The notes: generated by a model from the letters alone, not told the origin. A stretch of DNA of 28,838 bases from Saccoglossus kowalevskii (GCF_000003605.2 NW_003156746.1:9344-38181), one strand, 5' to 3'; numbered from the stretch's first letter, positions 10,155-20,204 are shown. Translations and numbers: made by a program.

Positions 10155-10335
10155 CTGTGAATAAAAAAGGTCAGCGTTTTAAAGCCCAGTCTCATGTGAA
10201 TACATCTTCTACGAATCTTAGAGGACAATGCACCACTGTGGGTCTGATTATCGTCCCAGATGTGTATTTGCATCGATATATACAGTTAATGGTACCATGT
10301 CAATTCCTTCTGAATGTTGCTTTATCATGACTTAC

Positions 10336-10449
10336 GTGTATTGCAATCTTTTCCCGCCCATCCACTCGAACAACTACACGTGTAATCGTCGCTAAGATAG
10401 TTCGCGCACGTAGCTCCGTTCTTGCACGGGATGCTGCTGCATGCATTTC
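10336..10449 (-). CDS. EGF-like domain 30
   Basis: This is a phase 1-1 exon of 38 codons: CSSIPCKNGATC, YTCSC and WAGKDC, ending N-T. Trp replaces the usual Tyr/Phe in the last loop, as in EGF31 and EGF33. O-glucose and O-fucose consensus are both present. The donor is GTAAGT. Confidence 0.92.
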
Positions 10450-10636
10450 CTGTATCAAGTAACAAAATGTACAACCTGGGTTATGTTTTGAATAGTTACG
10501 CAACGCAATATACATATATGCATGAAACATTTAAAAAGTAAACATCATGTATCGAGCATAGATGCAAATATCTATTGAATAATCAACATATTAATAATCG
10601 GATATAATCCCGGAAGTAAATATTGTGCACGCTTAC

Positions 10637-10747
10637 CGGTTTCGCACAGTGTCCCACTGAACGGTGTGACGCAGGCACAGACGAATTTGTCATCCACATT
10701 CACGCATGTAGCCCCGTTCTGGCATGGATTACTGTAACAAGGTGGCG
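10637..10747 (-). CDS. EGF-like domain 29
   Basis: This is a phase 1-1 exon of 37 codons: CYSNPCQNGATC, FVCAC and FSGTLC, ending E-T. The third loop C-V-N-x4-F-x-C matches the second half of the calcium-binding EGF pattern, but the acidic residues before the first Cys are missing (P-P-C). O-glucose and O-fucose consensus are present. The donor is GTAAGC. Confidence 0.92.
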
Positions 10748-10973
10748 CTTTGTTCGAAAAAAAAAATAATAGCATCATTAATTGAAAACAGTTAAGAAAT
10801 AGTGGTATCTACGTAAAGTTCTAATTCAATGTAGAATTACACAAACGACTCAAGGGAAGACCATGGTGTAAGCAATGGCGTTCCCGATTCAATGGCTCAT
10901 TACAGTTGTGGGACACCGTCCACATTAAAATACTGTAAAAGTGTATTGTTAATACAGTAATCCATTTACTTAC

Positions 10974-11093
10974 CGACATCGCACAGGGCTCCCGTGAAGT
11001 AGTCTTTACAAATGCATTGGAAGCCTGGTGACGACGTAACAACAATGCAGTCGCCATTATTTAAACATGGCCGATTACTACATGCATCGTAAC
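10974..11093 (-). CDS. EGF-like domain 28
   Basis: This is a phase 1-1 exon of 40 codons: CSNRPCLNNGDC, FQCIC and FTGALC, ending D-V. The middle loop is IVVTSSPG. Neither the O-glucose (Asn in place of Ser) nor the O-fucose consensus is met. The donor is GTAAGT. Confidence 0.92.
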
Positions 11094-11189
11094 CTGTGAT
11101 GATAATGGTGATATACTAGTAAGTAGCGTTCATGCTACACGAAGTACGGGCAAAGATTTAAGCTGATTTAGGCTTATCTCACATATTGG

Positions 11190-11720
11190 CATTTCGGCTA
11201 TACAACGCACTGGGACGGCCAGTCCTTAGCATGGGCTAAGGGGCGTCATCAGTCGGTGATCATTGTTAAGCCGCTATTTACGAACGCAAAATTTCTACGG
11301 CTGACATGTTTCGTTCTAATTTTGAAGCGGCGACGTGCACAGGAACGCGAGGGAAGACGGACCAACTTATTTGGATGCACAGAAACAGTATACAACGGCG
11401 TAACAGAATACAGAGTTTAATTGATGCATGTTTTAGACAGTGAATTAAATTTATTTTATCTACGATTGGAGTTGCTGTACGCTTTACTACAGCGACCCGA
11501 TCAGTGTGGAAGCGTGTGCGGAGTAATGACTGGTGGGATACTAGTAGACGACTTTCCTGAAAGTCGGAGATACGGTGTTTCACGTGCGCGCGCATGTCGT
11601 TTTGGGTGTAACGTAAATTTGCACGCGTGATATTGTGCTTCTGAGTGTACCAATCAACGTCACAAAGATAAAATGCTGACAATGCAGGAGTATTTTTGCA
11701 CCCCACTCTTGCTACTTCGG
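11190..11720 (+). pseudogene. Possible PIF/Harbinger-like transposase fragment
   Basis: This lies in the longest array intron (between EGF27 and EGF28). Plus-strand frames contain RSVWKRVRSNDWWDT (about 11499-11543), followed in another frame by DDFPES. The W-x-x-x-R-S-x-D-W-W pattern resembles the N-terminal part of Harbinger-like nucleases. An Arg-rich stretch (IQRRNRIQ) lies just before it. Stops and frame changes interrupt it. A GGCCAGT at about 11216 and a short hairpin (CCTTAGCATGGGCTAAGG) nearby could belong to the element. This is recognition by eye only. Confidence 0.3.
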
Positions 11721-11984
11721 GAAAAGTTGTCTATAGAGTCGTTATACAAACATGGGAAAAAGCAAGATTCTTCAAAACATTCCGATTTTTCAGTAATTAA
11801 CTTTTCGTTTCCTAGATTTGAACATTTTTTTTTCTTCAAATCATGCGTCTTCTAGGTTGTGTCTTTGTTACGTCTGAGTTTGGTTGCCATTTGGAAATGA
11901 GATCACGTGCATAATACTCACACCCAAAAGTCGCCACAGATGGCGCTTAGCAGAATCTAAGACAAATTTGCAGATTATAAGATA

Positions 11985-12030
11985 AATACTGCTGTCACGC
12001 TCTGACAAATACTTCTGTCACGCTCTGTCG
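11985..12030 (+). repeat. Short tandem duplication
   Basis: A unit of about 24 bases, AATACT-x-CTGTCACGCTCTG, occurs twice in tandem. It is small and probably neutral. Confidence 0.6.
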
Positions 12031-12396
12031 CACAGACGAGTAATAAAGCACCCCTTAATATTCAACGCTCGTGCTTTCAATTTCTAATGTAACACACACA
12101 GGTGTAACAACGGACAAAATAGCGTTGCGTACATGTACAACACGCGACTAATTTGTGTATGTGCTTACTACTATGAACACGCACCATAAAGGACGAGTAT
12201 TCCATCTTTTAAAGTCTTGTCAATTATAAGTACTTATAAGTAACCATTTTAACATAGGAACCAATGATAAATATCTCGAGAAATCAACATTCAGACTGTG
12301 TTTTGTGGACAGCATTAGTAGCCAACTATCTCAGGCGTTATTTACTGTTGGCGGTAATTGTGATGCGTTGCGCGGTAATTGATAAGCGCCTTTACA

Positions 12397-12608
12397 TACT
12401 GTAAAGGGGGTAATTATTCACTGGGTTTTAATTTAGCTTATTTCGCTGACTGGATAAATGCGCTAAATTAAAACACAGTGAATATGTAAAATTTAGCATA
12501 GAACACATTATCTAAATGACGAAACCGTGAATTTAAAACCCACTGAATATGCCTGAAATGGTAAATCAGTGAAATTTAAACCCAGTGAAAATTAGTCATT
12601 TTACAGTA
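12397..12608 (+). mobile_element. TA-flanked foldback element, copy 1
   Basis: This 212-base element has ends TACTGTAAA and TTTACAGTA, consistent with CTGTAAA terminal repeats plus a TA target duplication. The interior holds several related blocks around CACTGGGTTTTAAATT in both orientations. It is about the same length as, and inverted to, copy 2 at 23762-23972. It lies in the intron between EGF27 and EGF28. No coding capacity. Confidence 0.8.
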
Positions 12609-12703
12609 ATCAATGAAAAAGCAAGTGTTTTCTGTCCTTATTGATTTATTTAAAAGGGAACAGTTCCAGCATGGCCGCTAAGTTGATTGTGATCATCACT
12701 TAC

Positions 12704-12826
12704 TTGTTTCACAATAGTCGCCTATATATCCATTTGCACATAGACATCTCGCAATCAGGTTTCCATTCTCAGACGCAGTGTAACATGTGCCGCCATTTTG
12801 ACATGGGTCGTTGTCACACGGGAAAA
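12704..12826 (-). CDS. EGF-like domain 27
   Basis: This is a phase 1-1 exon of 41 codons: CDNDPCQNGGTC, then a long third loop (YTASENGNLIAR), CLC and YIGDYC, ending E-T. An O-fucose consensus is present. Arg replaces the usual residue before the fourth Cys. The donor is GTAAGT. The intron after it (1610 bases) is the longest in the array. Confidence 0.92.
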
Positions 12827-13458
12827 CTATAATGGGATTAATAATATAAAAGACATCAGTTTTGTGACAACACCGACACTCGGCTGTGTTAGGTAATGCG
12901 TATCACACAGCCAATAATACGTTCATCTCCAAATCAAGTACACAATAGCCGACACTCCGTTTCATACATCATGTCTTATGTGTCATGCTATAGGAGGGCG
13001 TGACACCACTTATACGCAACGATACCACTCTTTGTCAAACGATTGCAACACGAAGGAAAAGACGTCACATAATAGACACTGGTCGGCGCGATGTAATCCA
13101 CCAATCATTGGGTATGTTGGGTCAATGTACGGGTTGTGGGTGGGATTGAGCCATGTACAATTTATTGTAAATATATATATTTTTTATATTCAAACTCGTT
13201 TGTATTTCATTGGTGTCCCAATAAGCCTGACCATTATTTTGTTGCATTTTCATATCATGCGAATAAATCGTATGAAGTCACTCCTATCAACTCATGTCGC
13301 GTTGATTAGGTCTGCCTTGTATGCCATAGTTACATGTTGCGTCATACCCATAATAACCCATAATACAATGCATAGAGAAACAAATCACATTGGTAATTCG
13401 TACTGACTGTGAATAATAGTACAAATCTAACTTTTGTTTCCATATACACTGAACTTAC
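12827..13458. other. Intron between EGF26 and EGF27
   Basis: This intron is 632 bases. It contains a small inverted pair (GGCTGTGT and ACACAGCC, about 12880-12910). The long plus-strand open frame from 12978 has no Cys pattern or domain I recognise and runs antisense to the gene, so I do not call it. Confidence 0.5.
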
Positions 13459-13569
13459 CTAAACTGCATGTTTCACCATAGAAACCGGAGATACAAGAAC
13501 AGAAATATGAACTTCCACTATTGGAGCAAGTTCCATCATTCAAGCATGGTCCACTTGCGCAGTAGTCGA
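13459..13569 (-). CDS. EGF-like domain 26
   Basis: This is a phase 1-1 exon of 37 codons: CASGPCLNDGTC, YFCSC and FYGETC, ending S-L. The middle loop is Ser-rich (SNSGSS). O-glucose (C-A-S-G-P-C) and O-fucose consensus are present. The donor is GTAAGT; the intron to EGF25 is 95 bases. Confidence 0.92.
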
Positions 13570-13664
13570 CTGTGAAATCAAAAGGAAATTTGCTGTTAAA
13601 GCACGAACCATTATATAAATAATTCTCATCTTATCCTGTCTAAATCACAAGAGATCATACTTAC

Positions 13665-13775
13665 CTAGCTCACATAACGGTCCTCTGAATCCGAGTACAC
13701 ACTGACAGGAAAGCACGTTATTGAGTGAAGTACAAGTAGCTCCGTTAATACAGGGATTGCTCATACATGGGTCAA
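13665..13775 (-). CDS. EGF-like domain 25
   Basis: This is a phase 1-1 exon of 37 codons: DPCMSNPCINGATC, LSCQC and FRGPLC, ending E-L. The V-D-P-C start is shared with several downstream domains. O-glucose and O-fucose consensus are both present. The aromatic residue usual two before the fourth Cys is Leu here. The donor is GTAAGT; the intron to EGF24 is 118 bases. Confidence 0.92.
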
Positions 13776-13893
13776 CTGAAAAATAAATTCAAAAAACTGT
13801 TTTTCACAAATCTAATTCGTTATTTGACCGGCAGTGCTGATTCATTTTAATTAGAACAAGGCCTAATGTACATTAAGCTAAATATAGGCTCAC

Positions 13894-14004
13894 CTATGTC
13901 GCAACGGTCTCCGCTAAATCCAGAAAGACAACTACACAAGTAGGCTCCGTTCGTTGTGAGGGAGCACGTTCCACCGTTATAACAATAACCAGCTGAGCAA
14001 GTAA
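13894..14004 (-). CDS. EGF-like domain 24
   Basis: This is a phase 1-1 exon of 37 codons: CSAGYCYNGGTC, YLCSC and FSGDRC, ending D-I. The Pro normally before the second Cys is Tyr, an unusual first loop, but all six Cys are kept. An O-fucose consensus is present. The donor is GTGAGC. Confidence 0.92.
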   Translation of the reverse strand, partial: LLAQLVIVITVERAPSQRTEPTCVVVFLDLAETVAT

Positions 14005-14473
14005 CTGCAAGCAAATAGTATAGACACTTAACGGATGGGCACTTAAGATACGCTACAATGGTGTGATATAACGTGAGAACGTAAATATAAGACCTAAAAA
14101 CTATCTCGATATTGCTTCAGGTTGGTGTGGAGAAATTGTGTTAATTGTTAATGTTAACAAATATTAAATATTAGCATTAGAAATATTAAATTTGAAAACT
14201 AACTACCCTTTGTCATGTATTCAAATGATACCTGCCACCAGATCCTTTGGGTGAGGATTTGTTATAGTAATACATATCTTGGACTGCCAGCTGGGAGTTG
14301 GTAGTGTCATGAATTTGTTTTCGCGTATCTGTTAATCGACTTAATTAGCTGATTATTAGCGAATTGCTGTGTTATGTCTGTCATCGTTTAGGCTTATTTG
14401 AAGTTTTGGACGGAACTTGGCTCAGTGATTTGGAACTAATTACGAGATAACCGTCGCTATTCTGACTACTAAT

Positions 14474-14652
14474 TCTGACAGTTGGTATTCGTAATTATTA
14501 ATGTAGTGAACGATTAATCAAAAGATATGACGTATTCAGTACTTAGTGTGATTGGCTTTATGATTGAAGGTTACGCCCTAGAGTCTTTTCACTGTTTTGT
14601 AATTGGTTAGTGTTTTGAAAATGAATAAAGAGAGTTTGAGTTGTTCTTGGCG
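14474..14652 (+). repeat. LTR-like dispersed repeat, copy B
   Basis: This is a diverged relative of 8701-8880 in the same orientation: CGATTAATCA, GTGTGATTGGCT, GTAATTGGTT and GAATAAAGAG. It is followed at about 14690-14770 by a GC-rich array of degenerate AGTCTTGGG units. It lies in the intron between EGF23 and EGF24. It may be a solo LTR, but no terminal TG/CA boundaries or target duplication could be fixed. Confidence 0.45.
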
Positions 14653-14689
14653 AGTACTCCACGATAGACGCAGTCTAAGTCCAGTCCTG

Positions 14690-14770
14690 GAGAGACTTGG
14701 GGCGAGCCTTGAGGCAGTCCAGTCTTGGGCTAGTCTTGGGTCAGCCTGGCGATAGTCTTGGGGATTTTTC
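14690..14770 (+). repeat. Degenerate short tandem motif
   Basis: The word AGTCTTGGG, with variants such as AGTCCTGG and GACTTGGGG, recurs several times, ending in the small palindrome GGGGATTTTTCCCC. It is GC-rich compared with the surrounding intron and directly follows the LTR-like copy B. Confidence 0.5.
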
Positions 14771-15329
14771 CCCAGGGCGCTGTGTCTTATAGAGTGCTCG
14801 ACTGATCGGCTAAGACGAGAGTTGAAACGTATTTCGCTGTTTGTGTCTTATTTGACTGTAAAGCTTAAGTGACTTTCCCGATCCCGTACCTCAAGGGGAC
14901 GAGACATAGAGACGAGACGAGATTCCCCCCTTACAAGTGTGGAGAACCCCGAGGAGAAGAATTTACCCCTGATAGTAGTATGCTGTATGCAATTGGATGG
15001 AAGATGAAACCTTCCCCCTCCCAAACTGTTAAGTTTAGTATTTTTCAGATGCCTAAATTTAAACGCACAAGATGAGTTTCAAATCTAAATTGTTCACAAT
15101 ACGTGACTGTACAGATATTTTCGTGAAAATATTGATATTCTAAAATAACTTATCAGGTGGTTACACAAAATGACAATTTAATTTAGTACACATTTCTATG
15201 AATGGCACAAAGTTGGCGATAATCACAGCCACTAAACGAAGGATACCAGTACATTTCATAAGTCTTCCACTGAAATGAAGAAAGTCTATTTCTGAGGTTT
15301 TAAAGTTGCCAAACAAACTATCGTCTCAC

Positions 15330-15440
15330 CTCTAGTTTCACAGTAAATGCCAGCATATCCCTCGGGGCAGGTGCACGTGAATCCATTACTACTCACGCTA
15401 CAGGCGCCTCCATTTTGACACGGATTCGATAGACATGGAG
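15330..15440 (-). CDS. EGF-like domain 23
   Basis: This is a phase 1-1 exon of 37 codons: [17 protein letters not shown] and YAGIYC, ending E-T-R. The first loop fits the O-glucose consensus; Ala replaces the O-fucose Thr. The donor is GTGAGA. From here to the C-terminus the P-N-P-C motif is absent. The intron that follows (1325 bases) holds an LTR-like repeat. Confidence 0.92.
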
Positions 15441-15703
15441 CTACATAACAAATATATGAGCAGTTAATGTAAGTCCTGGCTTCGTCAAGCACGCACCAGG
15501 CACATTAACTCGTGCATAAATGTGCGCCCTCTGGTGACGTAAATGTTATTTAGATTATGGTAACTTTCTGAATCACATACAATAACATTACTTACATCGG
15601 GCATCTGAACAGTTTTAAAGCTATTGAAGGAACATTGTAACAGTGCATTTTACAAAAAAAAACATATGCCCATTAATGATGAAGCAAATGATGTACTTCT
15701 TAC

Positions 15704-15811
15704 CCGTATTGCAGGTGGTCCCTATATATCCCACGTTGCACTGGCAGATGAAGTTGCTCCCACTGATCGTACATGTACCGCCATTACTACAAGGATTCGG
15801 TTGACACGGAG
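15704..15811 (-). CDS. EGF-like domain 22
   Basis: This is a phase 1-1 exon of 36 codons: CQPNPCSNGGTC, FICQC and YIGTTC, ending N-T. It is the last domain, going towards the C-terminus, with the C-x-P-N-P-C signature. An O-fucose consensus is present. The donor is GTAAGA. Confidence 0.92.
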
Positions 15812-16103
15812 CTGTAAATTTCGAAGCAAGTGTTTAATACATACATATTATGATAGATTCACGGCGCGAATGGTGGAATCAATTAAGTCAATTTGAATAT
15901 GAAAACGCCTCGATCACTATTGGCATAATAGTTATCCAAACACAAACCATTGCTATGATTCTTCATAATATTGAAAACAAAACCATGTTAAAAATCAAAG
16001 ACACACGAGTAGGCTCCAATCGAGTGATTAGTAATACTATACATAAGTGAAAATGCGAGTTTAACATTAGATCAATTTTTAAATTCAATTGCATGTCTGA
16101 ATC

Positions 16104-16150
16104 GGATGGATGGATGGGTGAATGGACAAATGAATGAATGAATGAATGAA
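16104..16150 (+). repeat. GGAT/GAAT microsatellite
   Basis: Tandem GGAT units pass through an imperfect stretch into GAAT units, in the intron between EGF21 and EGF22. This is a simple repeat. Confidence 0.85.
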
Positions 16151-16345
16151 GCCAGCTGAAGCCATTCTAACAATTCGACGTACAATGTTAACATATACAC
16201 AATTTTAACATATTATTATTAGACAAATGCATTTAATAGAACATTTACATACGCGCGTGACATTATCAGTATTATTGCATTTGTAATACCATATGTTAAT
16301 GAGCCACCTGTAAACAAAACGTATATTAATATGCTATAGTCTTAC

Positions 16346-16453
16346 TTTTTTCGCACGTGGTTCCAGAATAGCCTTCGGGACATGCGCAGTTATACATAGT
16401 CCCGTAGATATAACACGTGCCGCCGTTGAGACACGGACTGGGTAAACACGGAG
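16346..16453 (-). CDS. EGF-like domain 21
   Basis: This is a phase 1-1 exon of 36 codons: [17 protein letters not shown] and YSGTTC, ending in E-K. It has P-S-P-C in place of P-N-P-C, and an O-fucose consensus. The donor is GTAAGA, preceded by a run of A (coding Lys). It starts C-T-C-C-G-T-G after the acceptor, as several exons in this half do. Confidence 0.92.
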
Positions 16454-16641
16454 CTGCAGGGAGGCTTTATTGTTAGTATCATGAGAGCGAGTTTCACGTT
16501 AAACGCATGCGCTATAATGTAATGATGTATGAGTAGGCCATGCAAAAGCGTTATCCCTCACCAAAAGCTCATGCATGACGAGACCGCGTTAGACAATTGC
16601 TCGGCAGATTGCTCTGTAATGGGTGGGAGAGGGGGTCTTAC

Positions 16642-16749
16642 TCGGTTCACTGCAGTCCAATCCTGTGTAACCGACAGTACAAAAACACGTGTACCCAGAA
16701 GCGTCCGCGGCACAAGAACCACCGTTCTGGCAGGGATTGGAAGAGCAAC
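16642..16749 (-). CDS. EGF-like domain 20
   Basis: This is a phase 1-1 exon of 36 codons: [17 protein letters not shown] and YTGLDC, ending SEP. Both the O-glucose (C-S-S-N-P-C) and O-fucose (G-G-S-C) consensus are present. The donor is GTAAGA. The plus strand of this exon is also open, which is a shadow of the coding strand. Confidence 0.92.
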
Positions 16750-17028
16750 CTAGAGAGATGTGAACACAATACGTTGCTTGTTATTAATTTAGGGCTTTGC
16801 TCTAGGAATTCATTGGTCATTTGCCATTTTCTGTCTTATTACATATGTATGTAGTTAAAATGTTCTGCCATGGTGCATATGAATGTACTATTCACTTAGT
16901 TATAACGATATCTAAAGCAGGTAATGATTTGAAGTCTTCTACTCGCATTTTACAGTGAACTAATATTTCAGCGACATAAAAAAAACGAAAACGGATGTTA
17001 GTAATTTGTAGAATAAACATTTTCTTAC

Positions 17029-17136
17029 TGGTATCGGTACAGTTGATTCCAAAGTAACCGCCGCTACACATACATAAGTACGAATTAGTTACTAAAAAGC
17101 AAGTACCGCCATTCATGCACGGATTGGTGGAACAAC
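17029..17136 (-). CDS. EGF-like domain 19
   Basis: This is a phase 1-1 exon of 36 codons: CSTNPCMNGGTC, YLCMC and YFGINC, ending T-D-T. An O-fucose consensus is present. The first loop has Thr instead of Ser at the O-glucose position, so that motif is not met. The donor is GTAAGA. Confidence 0.92.
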
Positions 17137-17427
17137 CTATTTACCATAGAAAAATGTATTTTGTAAACAACCGCTTCTATTATCGTTACGTGTTTCGAAT
17201 ATTATTACAAACAAATTATACAAATTTTATAAAACAAAAATTATTTTGGTTATCACATAAGATTCATTTTACCGCGGTCTATTATTTATACTATATATTG
17301 GCGAGGATTTGATAAATACTTAAATACGCAAAAATACCCAAAAATACGGTAAATATTCAAATTAAGTGTGTTGGACAGCCATACAGGAAGTGCAATTTAA
17401 GTAGTCGAGTTGGGATGCGAATCTTAC

Positions 17428-17547
17428 TAGATTGGGAGCAATCCAGTCCCCAGTATCCATCGACACATATACATTGATATGTGGACATGTCTGAGCCAAT
17501 GTCGATACATATACCAGCGTTTTGGCAAGGGTCAGAAGAACATGCAG
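17428..17547 (-). CDS. EGF-like domain 18
   Basis: This is a phase 1-1 exon of 40 codons: CSSDPCQNAGIC, YQCIC and YWGLDC. The first loop fits the O-glucose consensus. The loop between the third and fourth Cys is longer than usual (IDIGSDMSTYQ). The donor is GTAAGA and the acceptor has a clear T-rich tract. Confidence 0.92.
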
Positions 17548-18292
17548 CTGAAATAAAAAAAATAAAACGTGCATTGCTGCCTTCAATATATGTATGTGCC
17601 TAATCGATGTACGAGTGCACAGTTACTATGAACTGAATTTGCAAAAAAAAAATATATTCTGTCAACGTATTTCATTCAGGTTAATGTGTAGAATTACAAA
17701 GCTAGTTGTCTACTAGTCCATACTGTTAATGATGTAGCTAGTTTAATTATACAGATTGCCTAATCAACGATCACCATTATTTATAAATATTAATTTATAG
17801 ATCTCTTCATCTTATATCAAGTTTTTTCTTGGATGTAGTGTAATGTATGTTCTGTTTTGCATTCAAATGCGGAATGTATTAATTTTATACCATTATTTGT
17901 CGTCAAAGAGTGATTTAGACGAACTTGAAATTTACCCAGGCTGGTGACAATGGTGGAAATGCGTTTCTAAAGAAGTACTATTCATGTGCTTTCACTTTTT
18001 AAAGAAACAAAAACAAAAAACATGGACAAGAATCCATTACAAGTAATTTTCCCATGCCAATTATTCCGTGATTGTATACTGCAGCTACAAAACTGAAAAC
18101 TACTACCTTAATACAATTACAAATAATAAACAAACTATTTACTTAAGTCTATATGTAGGTATCATGCAAAGTGACAATGCATTAACCATGCTTTGCCTTT
18201 TCGGCTCTAAGTTACACGCAACTTATTAACGCCATGCGCAGTTGAAGATGGTTTGATATTCATGCCAACATTCCATATAAACCGGATTCTAC
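17548..18292. other. Intron between EGF17 and EGF18
   Basis: This intron is 745 bases of AT-rich sequence. No relic EGF exon, inverted-repeat element or RNA gene was recognised. Confidence 0.5.
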
Positions 18293-18400
18293 CTGTTTCG
18301 CATCGTATGCCAACGTACTGACTTTGGCACATACACGAGTATGAGTTTTCAGTTGAGATACAGACACCGCCATTCTCGCACGGATTAGGATCGCAAATTC
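18293..18400 (-). CDS. EGF-like domain 17
   Basis: This is a phase 1-1 exon of 36 codons: [17 protein letters not shown] and YVGIRC, ending E-T. It has the P-N-P-C signature, with Val rather than Thr before the third Cys. The donor GTAGAA is weak. The intron separating it from EGF16 is only 70 bases, the shortest in the gene. Confidence 0.91.
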
Positions 18401-18470
18401 CTGTGAAGTTCATTTGAGAGATATCATAGGGGTTAGAAATAATGGTAGATAATTATGAAATTACTCTTAC

Positions 18471-18581
18471 TTTGACTAGAACAATCGAATCCAGTGTAGC
18501 CTGGCAGACAAGTACATTGGTAAGTACCCCCCGATGGTGTACAAGTACCGCCGTTGACACACGGGTTAGGCATGCACAGAG
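18471..18581 (-). CDS. EGF-like domain 16
   Basis: This is a phase 1-1 exon of 37 codons: CMPNPCVNGGTC, YQCTC and YTGFDC, ending SSQ. The middle loop is Gly-rich (TPSGGT). P-N-P-C and O-fucose signatures are present. The donor GTAAGA is of the type common in EGF16-22. Confidence 0.92.
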
Positions 18582-18736
18582 CTGGAGAACAAAAAACAAA
18601 ATGCAACGAAACAATACAATGAGGAAAGTGTGGGGGGCAGGAAACAACGACCCGTTTACTAGAAGGAAAGTATATAAAAAAATTAACATTTAAAACGTAA
18701 GGTTAACTTTATAATAGGTAAGAAGATAAGGAATAC

Positions 18737-18844
18737 CTTCGCTACAGAAGTAGCCAGCGTAGCCAGCAGCACAATAACATGTGAAGGACGTGCCGTCTAC
18801 TACACAGATTCCATTATTGAGACAGGGGTTTGGTGCACATAGAG
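18737..18844 (-). CDS. EGF-like domain 15
   Basis: This is a phase 1-1 exon of 36 codons: CAPNPCLNNGIC, FTCYC and YAGYFC, ending C-S-E. The middle loop V-V-D-G-T-S-F parallels L-I-N-G-T-S-F in EGF8 and in the relic exon near 21400. No O-fucose site. The donor is GTATTC. The flanking intron is shared with EGF14 and EGF8. Confidence 0.92.
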
Positions 18845-19067
18845 CTAAAGTGCAAAGTTTAACATTAAGCATGTGCATCATGTGACAGTACAGTGAACGG
18901 CATTTTAAGTTAACATAAGTTGCATGCCGACTAAATTCATTTACTAAAGATAAGTGCATACTAAATCATTTATACTATAATATGTACGAGAACTAGCAGT
19001 TAGTATACACGAAGTGGACTCAATATACTGCAAGAAACTGACACAGTCTATATACAAGGAAGCATAC

Positions 19068-19178
19068 CTTCGCTACAGAGTTCGCCTGCGTACCCAAATA
19101 GACAGGTGCAATCAAAACTGGTCCAACCAGCAAGGGCACATGTCCCGTTATTGAAGCACGGGTTTGGGATGCACGGCG
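19068..19178 (-). CDS. EGF-like domain 14
   Basis: This is a phase 1-1 exon of 37 codons: CIPNPCFNNGTC, FDCTC and YAGELC, ending C-S-E. It is a close paralogue of EGF15 and EGF8; the intron just before its acceptor (19179 up) shares a motif block with theirs. An O-fucose consensus is present. The donor GTATGC resembles the GTAT donors of its two relatives. Confidence 0.92.
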
Positions 19179-19479
19179 CTGAAGTGAAAAGTTTTGACAT
19201 TAAGCATGCAACGTGCGACAGTGAATTATTACGTGAGAAACATGCAGGGTATATTTATTTACCCAAATCAGTGTGCACACAATTTAATGAACACAATTTA
19301 TTTTACAATAGTGCCTATGCAATACCTACGCTAAATTTGCTTAAAGAAAAAAAAATAACTACACCTTTTATCGAGTGTGAAGTGAAGGTTTATAAACATA
19401 ACATATACACTAATGTCAGAGATTAGGTATAGATGAAGACTGAATATAATGTAGGTTTAGGGAATATTACAGCGATTAC

Positions 19480-19584
19480 CTGTTTCACACGTCAGTCCCA
19501 CGTACCCCGTAGGACACACACAGTAGAACGTGTCGAGATTCACATAACACGTGCCTCCATTGCAAGGATTCGGAATGCATGGAC
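19480..19584 (-). CDS. EGF-like domain 13 (short second loop)
   Basis: This phase 1-1 exon of 35 codons is the shortest in the array: CIPNPCNGGTC, FYCVC and YVGLTC. Only four residues separate the second and third Cys (five is usual here), as if one codon before N-G-G had been lost. The change is in frame and all six Cys remain, so the domain should still fold. The altered spacing breaks the O-fucose consensus. The donor is GTAATC. Confidence 0.92.
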
Positions 19585-19815
19585 CTATGAATGACAATAT
19601 AACGTTGCAGACGCAGTTCTAAAGTTAGTAGTCTGTTCTTCAAATAAACGATTTAAACAATAGATACACTTCCATAAACATTTTTGGAATATTTTGTAGT
19701 GTTTTACGCAATTAAACGACAGGTTGCTTGGTACGTGATAGAGGGTGCCATGTTTAAAAATGGCTTCCTGGTTCATGGTGAATGAAACGACATTGAAGAA
19801 ATGTGAGACACTTAC

Positions 19816-19929
19816 TAAAATTTTCGCAATGGTCTCCAAGGTAACCTTCTGCGCACTCGCATAAATATGTTCCCGTGGGAGTCACGCGGCATGTGCCACC
19901 ATTTTGACAGTTATTTGGAGTACACGGAG
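19816..19929 (-). CDS. EGF-like domain 12
   Basis: This is a phase 1-1 exon of 38 codons: CTPNNCQNGGTC, YLCEC and YLGDHC, ending ENF. The usual Pro before the second Cys is Asn here (P-N-N-C instead of P-N-P-C). An O-fucose consensus is present. The donor is GTAAGT. Confidence 0.92.
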
Positions 19930-20096
19930 CTGTGGGGGAAAACATGAGTGAATACTGTTATTCAATAAAATATAAATATTTTTGATGTGTATGTTCTTCA
20001 CTGTACTTGGAAGTATTAGGTTTTCGATCATTATCTTAGAAGCTGCAAATATCTTATCTGCAATTTATACGACAAAAAGCTAGGCTTATAACTTAC

Positions 20097-20204
20097 ATGT
20101 TTGACAGTTTGTGCCAAAGTAGCCAGCCACACACGTGCATCGATAACCATTAAACTCCACAGTGCAGGTTCCCGAATTTTGACATGGGTTTGATGAACAC
20201 GGAG
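20097..20204 (-). CDS. EGF-like domain 11
   Basis: This is a phase 1-1 exon of 36 codons: CSSNPCQNSGTC, YRCTC and YFGTNC. It carries both the O-glucose (C-S-S-N-P-C) and O-fucose (N-S-G-T-C) consensus. The middle loop V-E-F-N-G-Y is short. The donor is GTAAGT and the acceptor is preceded by a run of T. Confidence 0.92.

Noticed and set aside
11278-11706. Minus-strand open frame of 142 codons in the intron between EGF27 and EGF28
   Set aside because: There is no domain pattern and no splice phase fit. It is antisense to the possible transposase fragment on the plus strand.
12978-13406. Plus-strand open frame of 142 codons in the intron between EGF26 and EGF27
   Set aside because: It has low-complexity, intron-like composition with no recognisable motif, and lies antisense within an intron of the EGF gene.
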